Numbered from the stretch's first letter, positions 6,242 to 14,400 are shown. The stretch is 25,273 nt of DNA from JACRBK01 sp964427955 (GCA_964427955.1 CAYRWY010000030.1:1-25273); one strand, 5' to 3'. Notes: generated from the sequence alone by a model not told the origin. Made by a program: numbers and translations.

Positions 6242-8863
6242 CTAATTTTGCGCCTTCGCGCGGGCGCGTCGTTTCTTGGGAGCTTCAGGCTGCGCACCGT
6301 CCCCCGCACCGGACACGGTTTCGCCAACCGGCATGAGCGCCGCCTCCCACACGGTCGTGACGTTGTCAGCCAGAACGAATTTCAACGATTGGCGGATTTC
6401 TTCTGGCACGTCGTCCAAATCTTCTTCGTTGCGGCGCGGCAGGATCACGGTATCCAGCCCGGCGCGATGCGCCGCCAACACTTTGTCCTTGATGCCGCCG
6501 ACCGGGAGCACCTGCCCACTCAGGGTGATTTCGCCGGTCATGGCGACGTTGCTGCGGCACGGACGACCGGTGAACAACGACGCCAGCGCGGTCGCCATCG
6601 TCACCCCGGCGGACGGGCCATCCTTCGGGACGGCCCCGGCGGGCACATGCAGGTGGACATCGTGTTTATTGAAATAGTCCTCCGGCAGTCCCAATTCGCG
6701 GGCTTTGGACCGGACATAGCTGAACCCGGTGCGCGCACTTTCCTGCATCACCTCGCCCAGTTGGCCGGTATACTGGAACCCGTGGCCGCCCGGCATCTGC
6801 GCCGCTTCGATGAACAGCACATCCCCCCCGAACACCGTCACCGACAGGCCGATCGCGACGCCTGGCGTATTGGTCAGGCGCTCTTCGATCTCGGTCTGGT
6901 AGCCGTAGCGCGGGTGATCCAGGTAGCCGCGAATATCCGGCGCATCGACCGTCACGCTGTTGGCCTTGCCCTCGGCGATGCGCGTCACGACCTTGCGCGC
7001 AACCGCTCCCACTTCGCGCTCCAGGTTGCGCACCCCGGCTTCGCGCGTGTAATCACGCACGATGGTACACAGGGCCTCGTCGGTGAAGGTCAACTCATCC
7101 TCGCGCAGGCCGTTTTCGCGGCGCTGGCGCGGGACGAGGTAATGCTGGGCGATCTCGACCTTCTCATGCTCGGTGTAACCGCTCAGTTGGATGATCTCCA
7201 TGCGGTCGAGCAGCGGGCCGGGGATCGTTTCGAGGGTATTGGCCGTGGTAATGAACATCGTCCGCGACAGGTCAAACGGCACGTCGAGGTAATGGTCGCG
7301 GAACTCGAAGTTCTGCTCCGGGTCGAGCACTTCCAGCAGCGCCGACGCCGGATCACCCCGGAAATCGCGTCCCAGCTTGTCGATCTCGTCCAGCATGATC
7401 ACCGGGTTGCGGCTCGCCACCCGGCGCATGGTCTGGATCAGGCGGCCCGGCATGGCGCCGATGTAGGTGCGCCGGAAGCCGCGAATTTCGGCTTCGTCAC
7501 GGATACCGCCCAACGACATGCGCGTGAACTTGCGGCCCATCGCCCGCGCAATCGACGACCCCAGCGAGGTCTTGCCCACGCCGGGCGGTCCCACGAAGCA
7601 CAGAATCGCGCCTTCGCGCTCGCGACGGACCTGATCCACCTGCTTGGCGGCCTGCCACTCTTCGGCGCGCTCCTGGCGCAGCTTGCGCACGGCCAGGTAT
7701 TCGAGGATGCGCTCCTTGATGTCCTCCAACCCGTAGTGATCCTCGTCGAGCACGGTGCGGGCGTGCCCGATGTCGAGGTTGTCGTCGGTATGGACATCCC
7801 AGGGCAGGCTGGCCATCCAGTCGAGATAGGTGCGGATCACGCCGTATTCCGCCGCCGCCGTGGGCAGCTTCGACAGGCGGTCCAGCTCGCGCCGCGCTTC
7901 GCGCTCGGCTTCTTCCGGCAGGTGAGCCGCTTCGAGCTTGCGCCGGAATTCCTCCACCTCGACCGTTTGCTCGTCCCCCTCGCCCAGTTCGCGCTGGATC
8001 GCTTTCAACTGTTCGCGGAGGTAGTACTCGCGCTGGGTTTTTTCCATCTCGGACTGGGCTTCCGTCTGGATGCGGCGCCCCAGTTCGAGCACTTCCAGTT
8101 CTTTGGCCAGGATCGCCATCAGCGTGTGGAGCTTTTCGAGCACCGAGTCCAGGCGCAAAATCTGCTGCTGATCGGCGAGATCCAGCCGGATATAGGTCGC
8201 CAGCGAGTAGACCAGTTGCAGCGGGTCTTCCACGTTCAGCGCGGCATTGATCAACTCACCGGGGATGCTGGGGACGAGATCAGCCATGCGCCCGAACTGC
8301 TCGATGACGTTGCGCATCAGCGCCTCGACCTCGATGTTCTTCTCGACATTTTCCGGGGCCGGGGTGACGTGTGCGCGCAGGTAAGGCTCTTGCGCGGTGT
8401 ACTCGTCCACCTTGATCCGGGCCATGCCCTGCACCAACAGGCGGATCGTCCCGTCCGGCGCGCGGAACAGCCGGTGAATCTGCGCCACCGTGCCGTAGTC
8501 GTAGATCTGCTCCGGGCCGGGGGTCTCCAACTCGGGATCGCGCGACGCCACCAGGCCGATCACGCGGTCTCCGGCGACGGCTTCATCGACCAGGCGAATC
8601 GAGCGCGGCTGGCCGACGGTCAGAGGGATGGTGGTATGCGGATAGACCACCATGCCGCGCAGCGGCAGGATCGGAAGCTCATCCGGCAGCTCAAGCTGGG
8701 TTTCCGGCTCGCCCGCCAAACCCCGCGGGCGGTCGCTGTCCGGACTCGGCTGGGCCTCGGTCACATTGACCTCGCGCGCCTCGTCGGCGGTCTTGTTGGG
8801 TTCCACCGTTTGTTCGTCGGGAGGATTGACTCCCTGTTTCAGGTCGTCTTCAGGATTAGACAT
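6242..8863 (-). CDS. lon: ATP-dependent protease Lon (LonA)
   Basis: 873 residues, full length for LonA. An acidic, disordered-looking N-terminal extension (about 1-58) precedes the Lon substrate-binding domain (LPILPLRGMVVYPHTTIPL...). A coiled helical region follows, then the AAA+ module with Walker A GPPGVGKT (425-432) and Walker B MLDEID (Asp492-Glu493). The protease domain has Ser751 in KDGPSAGVT and Lys794 in GGIKDKVLAA, 43 residues apart as in the E. coli Ser/Lys dyad. Relative to E. coli Lon there are about 20 extra charged residues just before Walker A (QERAEEWQAAKQVDQ...). The C-terminus is a Lys/Arg/Ala-rich tail (KKRRARAKAQN). It degrades misfolded and regulatory proteins in the cytoplasm. 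It starts 3 bp after the hsp20 stop codon, implying translational coupling. Confidence 0.98.
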   Translation of the reverse strand: MSNPEDDLKQGVNPPDEQTVEPNKTADEAREVNVTEAQPSPDSDRPRGLAGEPETQLELPDELPILPLRGMVVYPHTTIPLTVGQPRSIRLVDEAVAGDRVIGLVASRDPELETPGPEQIYDYGTVAQIHRLFRAPDGTIRLLVQGMARIKVDEYTAQEPYLRAHVTPAPENVEKNIEVEALMRNVIEQFGRMADLVPSIPGELINAALNVEDPLQLVYSLATYIRLDLADQQQILRLDSVLEKLHTLMAILAKELEVLELGRRIQTEAQSEMEKTQREYYLREQLKAIQRELGEGDEQTVEVEEFRRKLEAAHLPEEAEREARRELDRLSKLPTAAAEYGVIRTYLDWMASLPWDVHTDDNLDIGHARTVLDEDHYGLEDIKERILEYLAVRKLRQERAEEWQAAKQVDQVRREREGAILCFVGPPGVGKTSLGSSIARAMGRKFTRMSLGGIRDEAEIRGFRRTYIGAMPGRLIQTMRRVASRNPVIMLDEIDKLGRDFRGDPASALLEVLDPEQNFEFRDHYLDVPFDLSRTMFITTANTLETIPGPLLDRMEIIQLSGYTEHEKVEIAQHYLVPRQRRENGLREDELTFTDEALCTIVRDYTREAGVRNLEREVGAVARKVVTRIAEGKANSVTVDAPDIRGYLDHPRYGYQTEIEERLTNTPGVAIGLSVTVFGGDVLFIEAAQMPGGHGFQYTGQLGEVMQESARTGFSYVRSKARELGLPEDYFNKHDVHLHVPAGAVPKDGPSAGVTMATALASLFTGRPCRSNVAMTGEITLSGQVLPVGGIKDKVLAAHRAGLDTVILPRRNEEDLDDVPEEIRQSLKFVLADNVTTVWEAALMPVGETVSGAGDGAQPEAPKKRRARAKAQN

Positions 8864-8866
8864 AGG

Positions 8867-9340
8867 CTACTCTTCTAGAGTCGGGGTGTCAGGGTCAGCA
8901 GTCTCTTCGTCGTCTACATTCACGATCTGGATTCTCTGCGCGGGCGCGTGCGGCAGCTCGATTCGCAAAAACCCATCGTGATAGCTGGCGCTCACCTCGT
9001 CGCGCGCGACCGGCCAGGGAAGACTCACCTCCGTGCGAAATTCGCCGAACGGAATCTCAAGCTGATGGTAAGCACTGTCGGGAGCAGTGGCGCGCTGGCG
9101 CACCCCGCTGATGATGAGCTGAGGGCCTTGCAGCACCACGTGGAAATCGTTGTCGCGCATCCCCGCCATTTCGACCACCACGATCAGACGGTCGTTCGAT
9201 TCGTAGACGTCCGTGGGGGGGTGCCAGATCGTCGCGTGGCGCACAATCACCCACCGCCGCAGCATCCCGCCTTCGGTATCAACATTGACATCATGTTGGG
9301 CTTGATTGGGTCTGTCGTAACGAGAAGTATCGTCCGGCAT
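8867..9340 (-). CDS. Small heat-shock protein, Hsp20/alpha-crystallin family
   Basis: 157 residues from ATG at 9340 (MPDDTSRYDR), preceded by the ribosome site AAGGCGGA; an upstream GTG at 9367 would add nine residues. The alpha-crystallin domain runs from about residue 45 to 140. It starts with WHPPTDVYESNDRLIVVVEMAGM and includes the family signature GFLRIELP (G-x-L-x-x-x-x-P-like). The family forms oligomers that hold unfolding proteins for refolding or degradation. Its position directly before lon on one transcript fits a hold-and-degrade proteostasis unit. No CIRCE element was seen; the visible promoter looks like a housekeeping one. Confidence 0.93.
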   Translation of the reverse strand: MPDDTSRYDRPNQAQHDVNVDTEGGMLRRWVIVRHATIWHPPTDVYESNDRLIVVVEMAGMRDNDFHVVLQGPQLIISGVRQRATAPDSAYHQLEIPFGEFRTEVSLPWPVARDEVSASYHDGFLRIELPHAPAQRIQIVNVDDEETADPDTPTLEE

Positions 9341-9386
9341 GAATCCGCCTTGATCGTTTTTGACCACTCACAATGATGCTAGGTAG

Positions 9387-9415
9387 ATCATACCACAGGC
9401 CCGCAGACCGCTCAA
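9387..9415 (-). promoter_or_regulatory. Sigma-70-type promoter of the hsp20-lon operon
   Basis: On the minus strand TTGAGC (9415-9410) and TATGAT (9392-9387) are separated by exactly 17 bp. The -10 matches consensus at 5 of 6 positions and the -35 at 4 of 6. The predicted start near 9380 leaves a leader of about 40 nt before the hsp20 ATG at 9340. It is the only strong candidate upstream of the whole minus-strand series. Confidence 0.65.
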
Positions 9416-9443
9416 TAAGAGGAGCGATAGAAGGTAGAGCTGC

Positions 9444-9472
9444 TTGCCCCACAACCGGTCTTAGTGTATCCT
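9444..9472 (+). promoter_or_regulatory. Possible sigma-70-type promoter of the CNB-domain gene
   Basis: TTGCCC (9444-9449) and TATCCT (9467-9472) are 17 bp apart, each matching consensus at 4 of 6 positions. They lie about 58 bp upstream of the ATG at 9530, in the divergent spacer with hsp20. The match is modest. Confidence 0.35.
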
Positions 9473-9529
9473 TCAAATGCGCGACAATGCCCTGTCTATA
9501 GAACTGTCGGCGCAAGGGAGCGGTGGTCG

Positions 9530-9985
9530 ATGACGCTGCTAGTCTTATGGAGAGCGGTGGGGTTGTTCAGCGGGCTGTCGGATGAACAGCTTCGACGCTT
9601 GATCGACATCAGCACCGAAGAGGTTTTTCATGACGGTGATATTATTTTTGAGCAGGGCGCCGATGGCGATAAACTCTATTTCATCAGTGATGGTCAGGTG
9701 GAAATTCGCATCCGAAAAAGTCCAGAAGAGCCAGAACGGTCACAGGTCTATCTGGGGCGGGGCCAGATATTCGGGGAAATGGCGCTGCTCGACCTGGGCA
9801 AACGGTCGGCCACCGTGCGTTGCAGCCGCGACCAGACCGCCCTGCGCGCCATCAGCGGCGATGACTTCCACCGGCTGTGTAATTCGGACACGGCTATCGG
9901 CTACATTATCATGCGCAACATGGCCGTCGATCTGTCCTTCAAACTGCGCCACCGTAACCTCGATCTAGGAGCCGGTAGCCTGTAG
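9530..9985 (+). CDS. Cyclic nucleotide-binding domain protein (Crp/PKA-R fold, no output domain)
   Basis: 151 residues. The ATG at 9530 is chosen over an in-frame ATG at 9464 because AAGGGAG precedes it and residues before it look non-coding. Nearly the whole protein is one cNMP-binding beta-barrel, FSGLSDEQL... to the final helix. The phosphate-binding cassette FGEMALLDLGKRSATV keeps Glu83 and Arg92, the residues that contact the ribose and cyclic phosphate, so ligand binding is plausible. There is no helix-turn-helix, so it is not a Crp-type transcription factor. It may sense cAMP or cGMP and act through a partner. The 72-residue gene starts 31 bp downstream and shares the terminator at 10255-10288. 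Confidence 0.88.
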   Translation: MTLLVLWRAVGLFSGLSDEQLRRLIDISTEEVFHDGDIIFEQGADGDKLYFISDGQVEIRIRKSPEEPERSQVYLGRGQIFGEMALLDLGKRSATVRCSRDQTALRAISGDDFHRLCNSDTAIGYIIMRNMAVDLSFKLRHRNLDLGAGSL

Positions 9986-10016
9986 CTCAAGGCAAGACAA
10001 GGAAGGTGGTCCCATC

Positions 10017-10235
10017 ATGATGACCTATAAAGTGAGCTACGTTGTCATTGGCGGGGAACATCCGGGGGCGATCGTGAACGAGTTTGAACGCCCGAAAGTG
10101 GGGGGGCGTGTACATATTGGCAAGAGCACCTTTGAAATCGTGGAAATCTTCGAAGTCATGCCGCCGCGCGGAGACTTCGCCTTTCTTCATGCGACGGTCA
10201 AAGCCGTCGAACTAATCCCCGAAACGGACAAATAA
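10017..10235 (+). CDS. Small conserved-looking hypothetical protein (72 aa)
   Basis: The gene starts at tandem ATG codons (10017/10020) behind AAGGAAGGTGG, and is followed by a strong intrinsic terminator. The protein is compact, without Cys, signal peptide or membrane helix. Its alternating hydrophobic pattern (YKVSYVVIGG, GRVHIGKSTFEIVEIFEV, FLHATVKAVELI) suggests a small all-beta or alpha/beta fold. I recognise no family. Co-transcription with the CNB-domain gene is likely from spacing and the shared terminator, and a functional link is possible but unproven. Confidence 0.7.
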   Translation: MMTYKVSYVVIGGEHPGAIVNEFERPKVGGRVHIGKSTFEIVEIFEVMPPRGDFAFLHATVKAVELIPETDK

Positions 10236-10254
10236 CCTGACGCGCTTCATCCCG

Positions 10255-10288
10255 GCCTGCGCTGGTTGCCCACCTCGCAGGCTTTTTT
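10255..10288 (+). terminator. Intrinsic terminator of the CNB / small-protein unit
   Basis: Perfect arms GCCTGCG (10255-10261) and CGCAGGC (10276-10282) are followed directly by TTTTTT. It ends the plus-strand unit just before the converging metallo-hydrolase gene. The minus strand lacks a T-run, so it acts in one direction. Confidence 0.88.
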
Positions 10289-10304
10289 GTTCGCCCTCCG
10301 TCGA

Positions 10305-11063
10305 TCAGATCTCGTAAATCCGATCATCCTGCGCGAGTTCGACCGGCCCGGCGTAGGTCAACTGGGCCTCGTCGATCAGGGCGTGGGGATCGGCGTTGAT
10401 CACGTTGTAGTGGATCAGCGCCAGCCGAGCCGCGCCCGCTTCAGAGGCGATCTCCCCGGCCTGCGCCGCGCTGGAATGGCCCATCCCTTCGCCCGCCGCT
10501 TCGTGCAGCAGCAGGTCCACACGTTGGGCCAGATCGACGATTCCGGGAATCGGTTCGGTATCGCACGAGTAACCGACGATTTTCCCGGTCGTCTTGACCT
10601 CGATCCGCAGACCAATGGTCGGGATGAAGTGGCGCGTCGGCCAGGACGTGATGCGAAAGTCGGCATTATCCAGCACCGGCATCCGGTCCTGTTCGGGAAT
10701 GGGGAAAAACTCGATTGGGAAAAAGTTCGGCCAGGTCTCGACCATGAACGCCACCATCAGATCGCGGACGCGATGCAGACAGTGGTGCAGCCCATAAACC
10801 CGCAGCGGTTTCTGACGGCCCAACAGCCACATCTGCATCAGCAGCAGCGGCACACCATAGACGTGATCGGGATGAAAATGCGTCAGGATCAGGTCGGAAA
10901 GCGCGTCGAAGTGGATGCCGTGCCGGGCGAGTTTGCCAATCGGGTTTGAGCCACAATCTACCAGGATGACACTGCCGTGATCGCCTTGCACCAGGAAGTG
11001 CGTGTTGTCGTGCTCCGCATCCGACACAGCAGAGGCCGATCCGAGGATGATCAAGCGGGCCAT
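10305..11063 (-). CDS. Metallo-beta-lactamase-fold hydrolase, RNase Z-like
   Basis: 252 residues, starting MARLIILGSASA at ATG 11063. The MBL core is intact: Asp36, THFHPDH (His62, His64, Asp66, His67), His145, Asp168 in YSCDTEP, and His218 in LIHYN. GHSSAAQAGEIA near 195-206 matches the H-[ST]-x-x-x-x-A segment typical of the RNase Z/ElaC and related phosphodiesterase branch. It binds two zinc ions and probably cleaves a phosphodiester. It could be a tRNA 3'-end nuclease or a small-molecule phosphodiesterase. The flexible exosite arm of true RNase Z is not obvious, so tRNA processing is not claimed. A hairpin separates it from the upstream ABC permease gene. Confidence 0.85.
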   Translation of the reverse strand: MARLIILGSASAVSDAEHDNTHFLVQGDHGSVILVDCGSNPIGKLARHGIHFDALSDLILTHFHPDHVYGVPLLLMQMWLLGRQKPLRVYGLHHCLHRVRDLMVAFMVETWPNFFPIEFFPIPEQDRMPVLDNADFRITSWPTRHFIPTIGLRIEVKTTGKIVGYSCDTEPIPGIVDLAQRVDLLLHEAAGEGMGHSSAAQAGEIASEAGAARLALIHYNVINADPHALIDEAQLTYAGPVELAQDDRIYEI

Positions 11064-11086
11064 AGATCACCTATCGTAACCACAAC

Positions 11087-11107
11087 AAGGGGGCCGGTCG
11101 CCCCCTT
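11087..11107 (-). terminator. Possible terminator of the ABC transporter operon
   Basis: An 8-bp GC-rich stem AAGGGGGC/GCCCCCTT has a short loop. On the minus strand TTGTTGTGG follows. It lies 31 bp past the permease stop codon. The T-run is imperfect, so readthrough into the metallo-hydrolase gene is possible. Confidence 0.45.
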
Positions 11108-11138
11108 CCGAACGCTGCTACGTCTCTTTTAGCACAAT

Positions 11139-12635
11139 TTACATACGGAGCACAAATTCGACGACGCGCGGCGTGAGCATGACTTCCAGCACCGCCGCCA
11201 CGCACAACAGCGGGAAAACCAGTCCCACGCCGATCTTCACGGTATCGCCCAGCGCGCGCAGCCACGCCTCGCCCACGGCCATCCCCTCCGGGGGGCGGGT
11301 GACGATGCTGCCCAGCCGCAGCGCCGCCGCACCGGCCAGCAAAATCGCCGGAATTTCGAAGATACTGTGCGGGATCACGCCCATGATGAACGGCAGCGGG
11401 CTGAGGCCCGACAGCACCACCTGGCCCATGATGAAGCCCAGCAGCCCGAACGGGATCGCGATGAGGATCAGCGCCAGCACCCCGAAGGTGAAAGTCGCCA
11501 GGATGGTCGCGGCCAGCAGCACGCGGATATTTTGAGTGGCGGCCATCACGATCATGTTCGGAGTCTGGCCCATGTCGAACCAGGATTGCAGGTTGTCGAG
11601 CAGGGTCTCGTCGTTGGACGAGAATTGATCGAGCGGCACCTGCCATTTATACGCAGCCGCTGCCCCACCGATAAACGAGACGGTGATGCAGATCAGCACG
11701 ACGATTGTCCCGGAACGCAGCTCGCGCACGGCAGGAAACACACTGTGACGGTACCAGCCGCGCACGGTGAGCTTGCCCGCCTGCGGGCCGCGCACCTGCT
11801 GCCAGAAAACGTGAGCGGCCCAGCGCAGATTCAACTGGTCAAGCGAGCGGCCCAGCAGTTCTTCGCGGTTGAAGATGCGCGCGCCCATCCGCACCAGCAT
11901 GACCACCGTCACGCCAATGGCGATCATGATGTACCACAGCAGGTAGCGTTTGTGCGGCTGCACCATGATCACGCCTTCGAGCATGACCAGCATGGACATG
12001 GGGATGATGATGAAGCTGGCCAGCAGATTAGCCGCGCGGGTGGACGTCGTCTGGCTGGACACCACCACCGCGCCCGTCACCATCACCAGGGCCTGCACCG
12101 TCGTCAGCAGCACGATCTGCACCACGAGCAGGATTTCGGGCCGCCACTGCTGCTTTCCCAGGATCAGGCTGCCCATGTAGATGGTCATCCCGGCGTAGCT
12201 GGCCATAATCGGCGGCAGCATGGCCGAGAAGGATTTGCCCAGGTACAGCTCGGTATTGGAGAGCGGCGTCGAGAGCAGCGGCTCCAGGCTGAGCCGTTCC
12301 TTTTCGCCCACGAAGGTTTCGAGCGCGATCACCAGCGAGATCGACACCGGGAAGAAGCCCACCACCATCGGCATCAGCGGCAGCAGCGAGGGCAGCAAAT
12401 CCTGCGCGCCGTTGTCCTCGAAGAAGTTCGTGAAGACGCGCGTCATGCCATTGGCGAGCAGCGGAAACACCAGGGTGAGCACGAAAATCGGGACCATGAT
12501 GCGCCAGTCGCGCAGGCTGTCGCGCACTTCGCGGCGGGTGATGATCAGCGCATTACTCAGCGTCACACGCAGGCCGGACTGGCCCGGCGTATCCTGGATC
12601 AGGGGCTTGTGAATGCTCTCAGCGATGCTCGACAT
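11139..12635 (-). CDS. ABC-2-type (NatB-like) permease fused to a SpoIIM-family membrane domain
   Basis: 498 residues with about twelve hydrophobic segments. The N-terminal part (about 28-250) looks like an ABC-2/NatB permease: an IITRREVRDSLRD opening, a TM helix, then the conserved VGEKERLSLEPLLSTPLSNTE loop (110-128) and five more helices. A soluble linker (250-305) follows. The C-terminal part (about 306-498) matches the stage II sporulation protein M/DUF95 pattern. It has TQNIRVLLAATI, then PHSIFEIPAILLAGAAALRLG (422-442), then a final helix ending AAVLEVMLTP. The start overlaps the ATPase gene by 17 nt, showing coupled translation. NatAB-type systems export ions or small molecules. The role of the SpoIIM part is unknown. 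Confidence 0.82.
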   Translation of the reverse strand: MSSIAESIHKPLIQDTPGQSGLRVTLSNALIITRREVRDSLRDWRIMVPIFVLTLVFPLLANGMTRVFTNFFEDNGAQDLLPSLLPLMPMVVGFFPVSISLVIALETFVGEKERLSLEPLLSTPLSNTELYLGKSFSAMLPPIMASYAGMTIYMGSLILGKQQWRPEILLVVQIVLLTTVQALVMVTGAVVVSSQTTSTRAANLLASFIIIPMSMLVMLEGVIMVQPHKRYLLWYIMIAIGVTVVMLVRMGARIFNREELLGRSLDQLNLRWAAHVFWQQVRGPQAGKLTVRGWYRHSVFPAVRELRSGTIVVLICITVSFIGGAAAAYKWQVPLDQFSSNDETLLDNLQSWFDMGQTPNMIVMAATQNIRVLLAATILATFTFGVLALILIAIPFGLLGFIMGQVVLSGLSPLPFIMGVIPHSIFEIPAILLAGAAALRLGSIVTRPPEGMAVGEAWLRALGDTVKIGVGLVFPLLCVAAVLEVMLTPRVVEFVLRM

Positions 12636-13566
12636 TTTTCTTTTCCAGCCCTTCGTCTTCTTCTACGATCTGCAAGTACACGTCTTCCAACGTGCGCGAG
12701 ACCTCGCTGAGCGTGACGATCTCCAGCCCGGCCCCGGTCAGCCGCCGGATCACCTGGGGATTGGTGGCCACCGGATCGGGCGTGCGGTAGCGCAGCCAGC
12801 GATCCCCCTGCTCGACCACCTCGACCATGCCCGCCAGCTCGCCCGCCGCCCCGTTGAGGTGCTGCGTCAGGTGGAGTTCCATCAGCGGCGCGCCGACAAA
12901 GCGTTGCAGCAGGTCCTTGAACGTCCCGTTGGCGATGATGCGCCCCTTGCGAATGACGGCGATCCGGTCGGCCAGGCTCTGCGCCTCGGTCAGGTTGTGG
13001 GTGGTGATGGTGATGGTCCGTTCTTCGCGCTGCAATTCCTTGATCGCTTCGCGCACCAGCTTGGCGCTCTGCGGGTCCATCGCCGAAGTCGGCTCGTCCA
13101 GCAGCAGCACCGGCGGATCGTGCAGCATGGCGCGCACCAGGGCCAGCTTTTGTTTCATGCCTTTGGAATATTCGCCCAGCCGCTTGTCCAGCGCATCGCC
13201 CAGCCCGAAATGCTCCATCAACTGCAAGGGCCGCCGCGCGCGATCTTCGGGCGAAAGATGGTAGATGCGGGCGAAAAAGTCCAGGTATTCGATCCCCTTC
13301 ATGCGCTCGTACAGGCCGTGCTGCTCGGTGAGCACGCCCACCGAAGCCCGCACGGCGGTCGGGTTCTTGACGACGTCGAAGCCCGCCACGCGCGCCCACC
13401 CGGAAGTGGGCTGGAGGATCGAGGTCAACATGCGCACGGTGGTGGTTTTGCCCGCCCCGTTCGGCCCCAGGATGGCGAAAATCGTCCCCGGATCGACCTT
13501 GAAGGTAATGTGATCGACTGCTCGGAACTCTTTGAAGTCCTTCGTCAACTCGTAGGTTTCAATCAT
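12619..13566 (-). CDS. ABC transporter ATP-binding protein (NatA-like)
   Basis: 315 residues. It has Walker A GPNGAGKTT (34-42), a Q-loop region near 82, and signature YSKGMKQK (133-140), the LSGGQ variant common in ABC-2 exporters. Walker B is VLLLDEP (Asp157-Glu158), with a D-loop SAMDP and switch His190 in ITTHN. The C-terminal 100 residues form the accessory domain typical of NatA/DrrA-type ATPases. It would power the downstream permease, whose start codon lies inside this gene's 3' end. The start is ATG 13566. A GGGAGG lies 17 nt upstream, further than ideal, and an in-frame stop directly upstream excludes a longer protein. Confidence 0.93.
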   Translation of the reverse strand: MIETYELTKDFKEFRAVDHITFKVDPGTIFAILGPNGAGKTTTVRMLTSILQPTSGWARVAGFDVVKNPTAVRASVGVLTEQHGLYERMKGIEYLDFFARIYHLSPEDRARRPLQLMEHFGLGDALDKRLGEYSKGMKQKLALVRAMLHDPPVLLLDEPTSAMDPQSAKLVREAIKELQREERTITITTHNLTEAQSLADRIAVIRKGRIIANGTFKDLLQRFVGAPLMELHLTQHLNGAAGELAGMVEVVEQGDRWLRYRTPDPVATNPQVIRRLTGAGLEIVTLSEVSRTLEDVYLQIVEEDEGLEKKNVEHR

Positions 13567-13600
13567 GCGTTAATCGCTTTCTGCCTCCCGCTTAATTTAG

Positions 13601-13629
13601 ATTTTATGCTTCATGCCCGCGGGTTCCAA
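13601..13629 (-). promoter_or_regulatory. Sigma-70-type promoter of the ABC transporter operon
   Basis: On the minus strand TTGGAA (13629-13624) and TAAAAT (13606-13601) are separated by 17 bp. The -10 matches consensus at 5 of 6 and the -35 at 4 of 6 positions. The start near 13594 leaves a leader under 30 nt before ATG 13566. Confidence 0.55.
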
Positions 13630-13663
13630 TAGACAGTTGTAATGGATTTTGTGAAAATTCCCT

Positions 13664-13694
13664 GAAGAAACAAACAGAGGGCACGCGGCCCTCT
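13664..13694 (-). terminator. Intrinsic terminator of the CDP-alcohol phosphatidyltransferase gene
   Basis: Arms AGAGGGC and GCCCTCT enclose a 5-nt loop (13676-13694). On the minus strand GTTTGTTTCTTC follows. It lies 33 bp after the stop codon at 13728 and ahead of the ABC operon promoter, so it separates the two units. Confidence 0.65.
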
Positions 13695-13727
13695 ATTTTC
13701 ATCGTCTCGTGTAACGGCGGATCGCGA

Positions 13728-14345
13728 TCACGCGGCGTCTTGCATGGCGCGGCGCACGTACCAGATGCGCTGGATCACGGTGATGTGCGTCCCGATCGCC
13801 AGAATCCACAGCCCGGCCACGACGTAGCCGGTGAGCAGCATGACCAGGATCACGACCATGCGCTCCATGCGGGTGAACAACCCCTCTTTGCACTCGAAGT
13901 CCAGCCCTTCGGCCCGCGCCCGCACATAGCTGACCAACTGCGTGCCGAGCAAGGCGGCGACGGCGAGCAGCATGGCGGTCTCGTTGCCCTTGGTGCTGAA
14001 ATGATAGGCCAGGCCGCCCAGGATGAACCCGTCGGCGTAGCGATCCAGCGTCGAGTCGAGCAGCGCCCCGAATTTGTCCTTGCGCTGCATGGCGCGCGCG
14101 ACGGCCCCGTCCACGGCATCCAGCGGCGCGCCGATCAGGATGATGATCGCGGCCAGGGCGAAATGCCCCTGCGAACCGGCGTACGCGGCGACGGCGACGA
14201 TCACCGTCCCCACCAGCGTGATCACATCGGGATGGACCCCCCGGTGGTACAGCCACATTCCCAGGCGGGTCGTGATCCCCCGGGTGTAGTAGCGCATGAA
14301 ATCCGTCAGGGTATTGAAACGGCGAGGAGGTTGTTGAGACGTCAT
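13728..14345 (-). CDS. CDP-alcohol phosphatidyltransferase (PgsA/PIP-synthase-like)
   Basis: 205 residues, about six membrane helices. The family signature is complete and correctly spaced: Asp76, Asp79-Gly80, Ala83-Arg84, Gly93, Asp97, Asp101 (D-x2-D-G-x2-A-R-x8-G-x3-D-x3-D). This binds two metal ions and the CDP-diacylglycerol donor at the cytoplasmic membrane face. Enzymes of this family join the phosphatidyl group to an alcohol (glycerol-3-phosphate, inositol phosphate, serine). The acceptor is not determined here. The N-terminal amphipathic stretch and length resemble PgsA or the inositol-phosphate branch. It is transcribed alone, divergently from the tRNA, and ends at the terminator at 13664-13694. 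Confidence 0.9.
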   Translation of the reverse strand: MTSQQPPRRFNTLTDFMRYYTRGITTRLGMWLYHRGVHPDVITLVGTVIVAVAAYAGSQGHFALAAIIILIGAPLDAVDGAVARAMQRKDKFGALLDSTLDRYADGFILGGLAYHFSTKGNETAMLLAVAALLGTQLVSYVRARAEGLDFECKEGLFTRMERMVVILVMLLTGYVVAGLWILAIGTHITVIQRIWYVRRAMQDAA

Positions 14346-14400
14346 AGATTGGCGATCCTGTCTGGCAGAAAGAAAAGGACACGTCCGTTCAAGTTTGCTC

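Noticed and set aside
6143..8878. A 911-codon open frame on the plus strand opposite lon
   Set aside because: It is antisense to a full-length Lon with all catalytic motifs; its translation is His/Arg/Ala-rich with no family resemblance, a usual by-product of GC-rich codon use.
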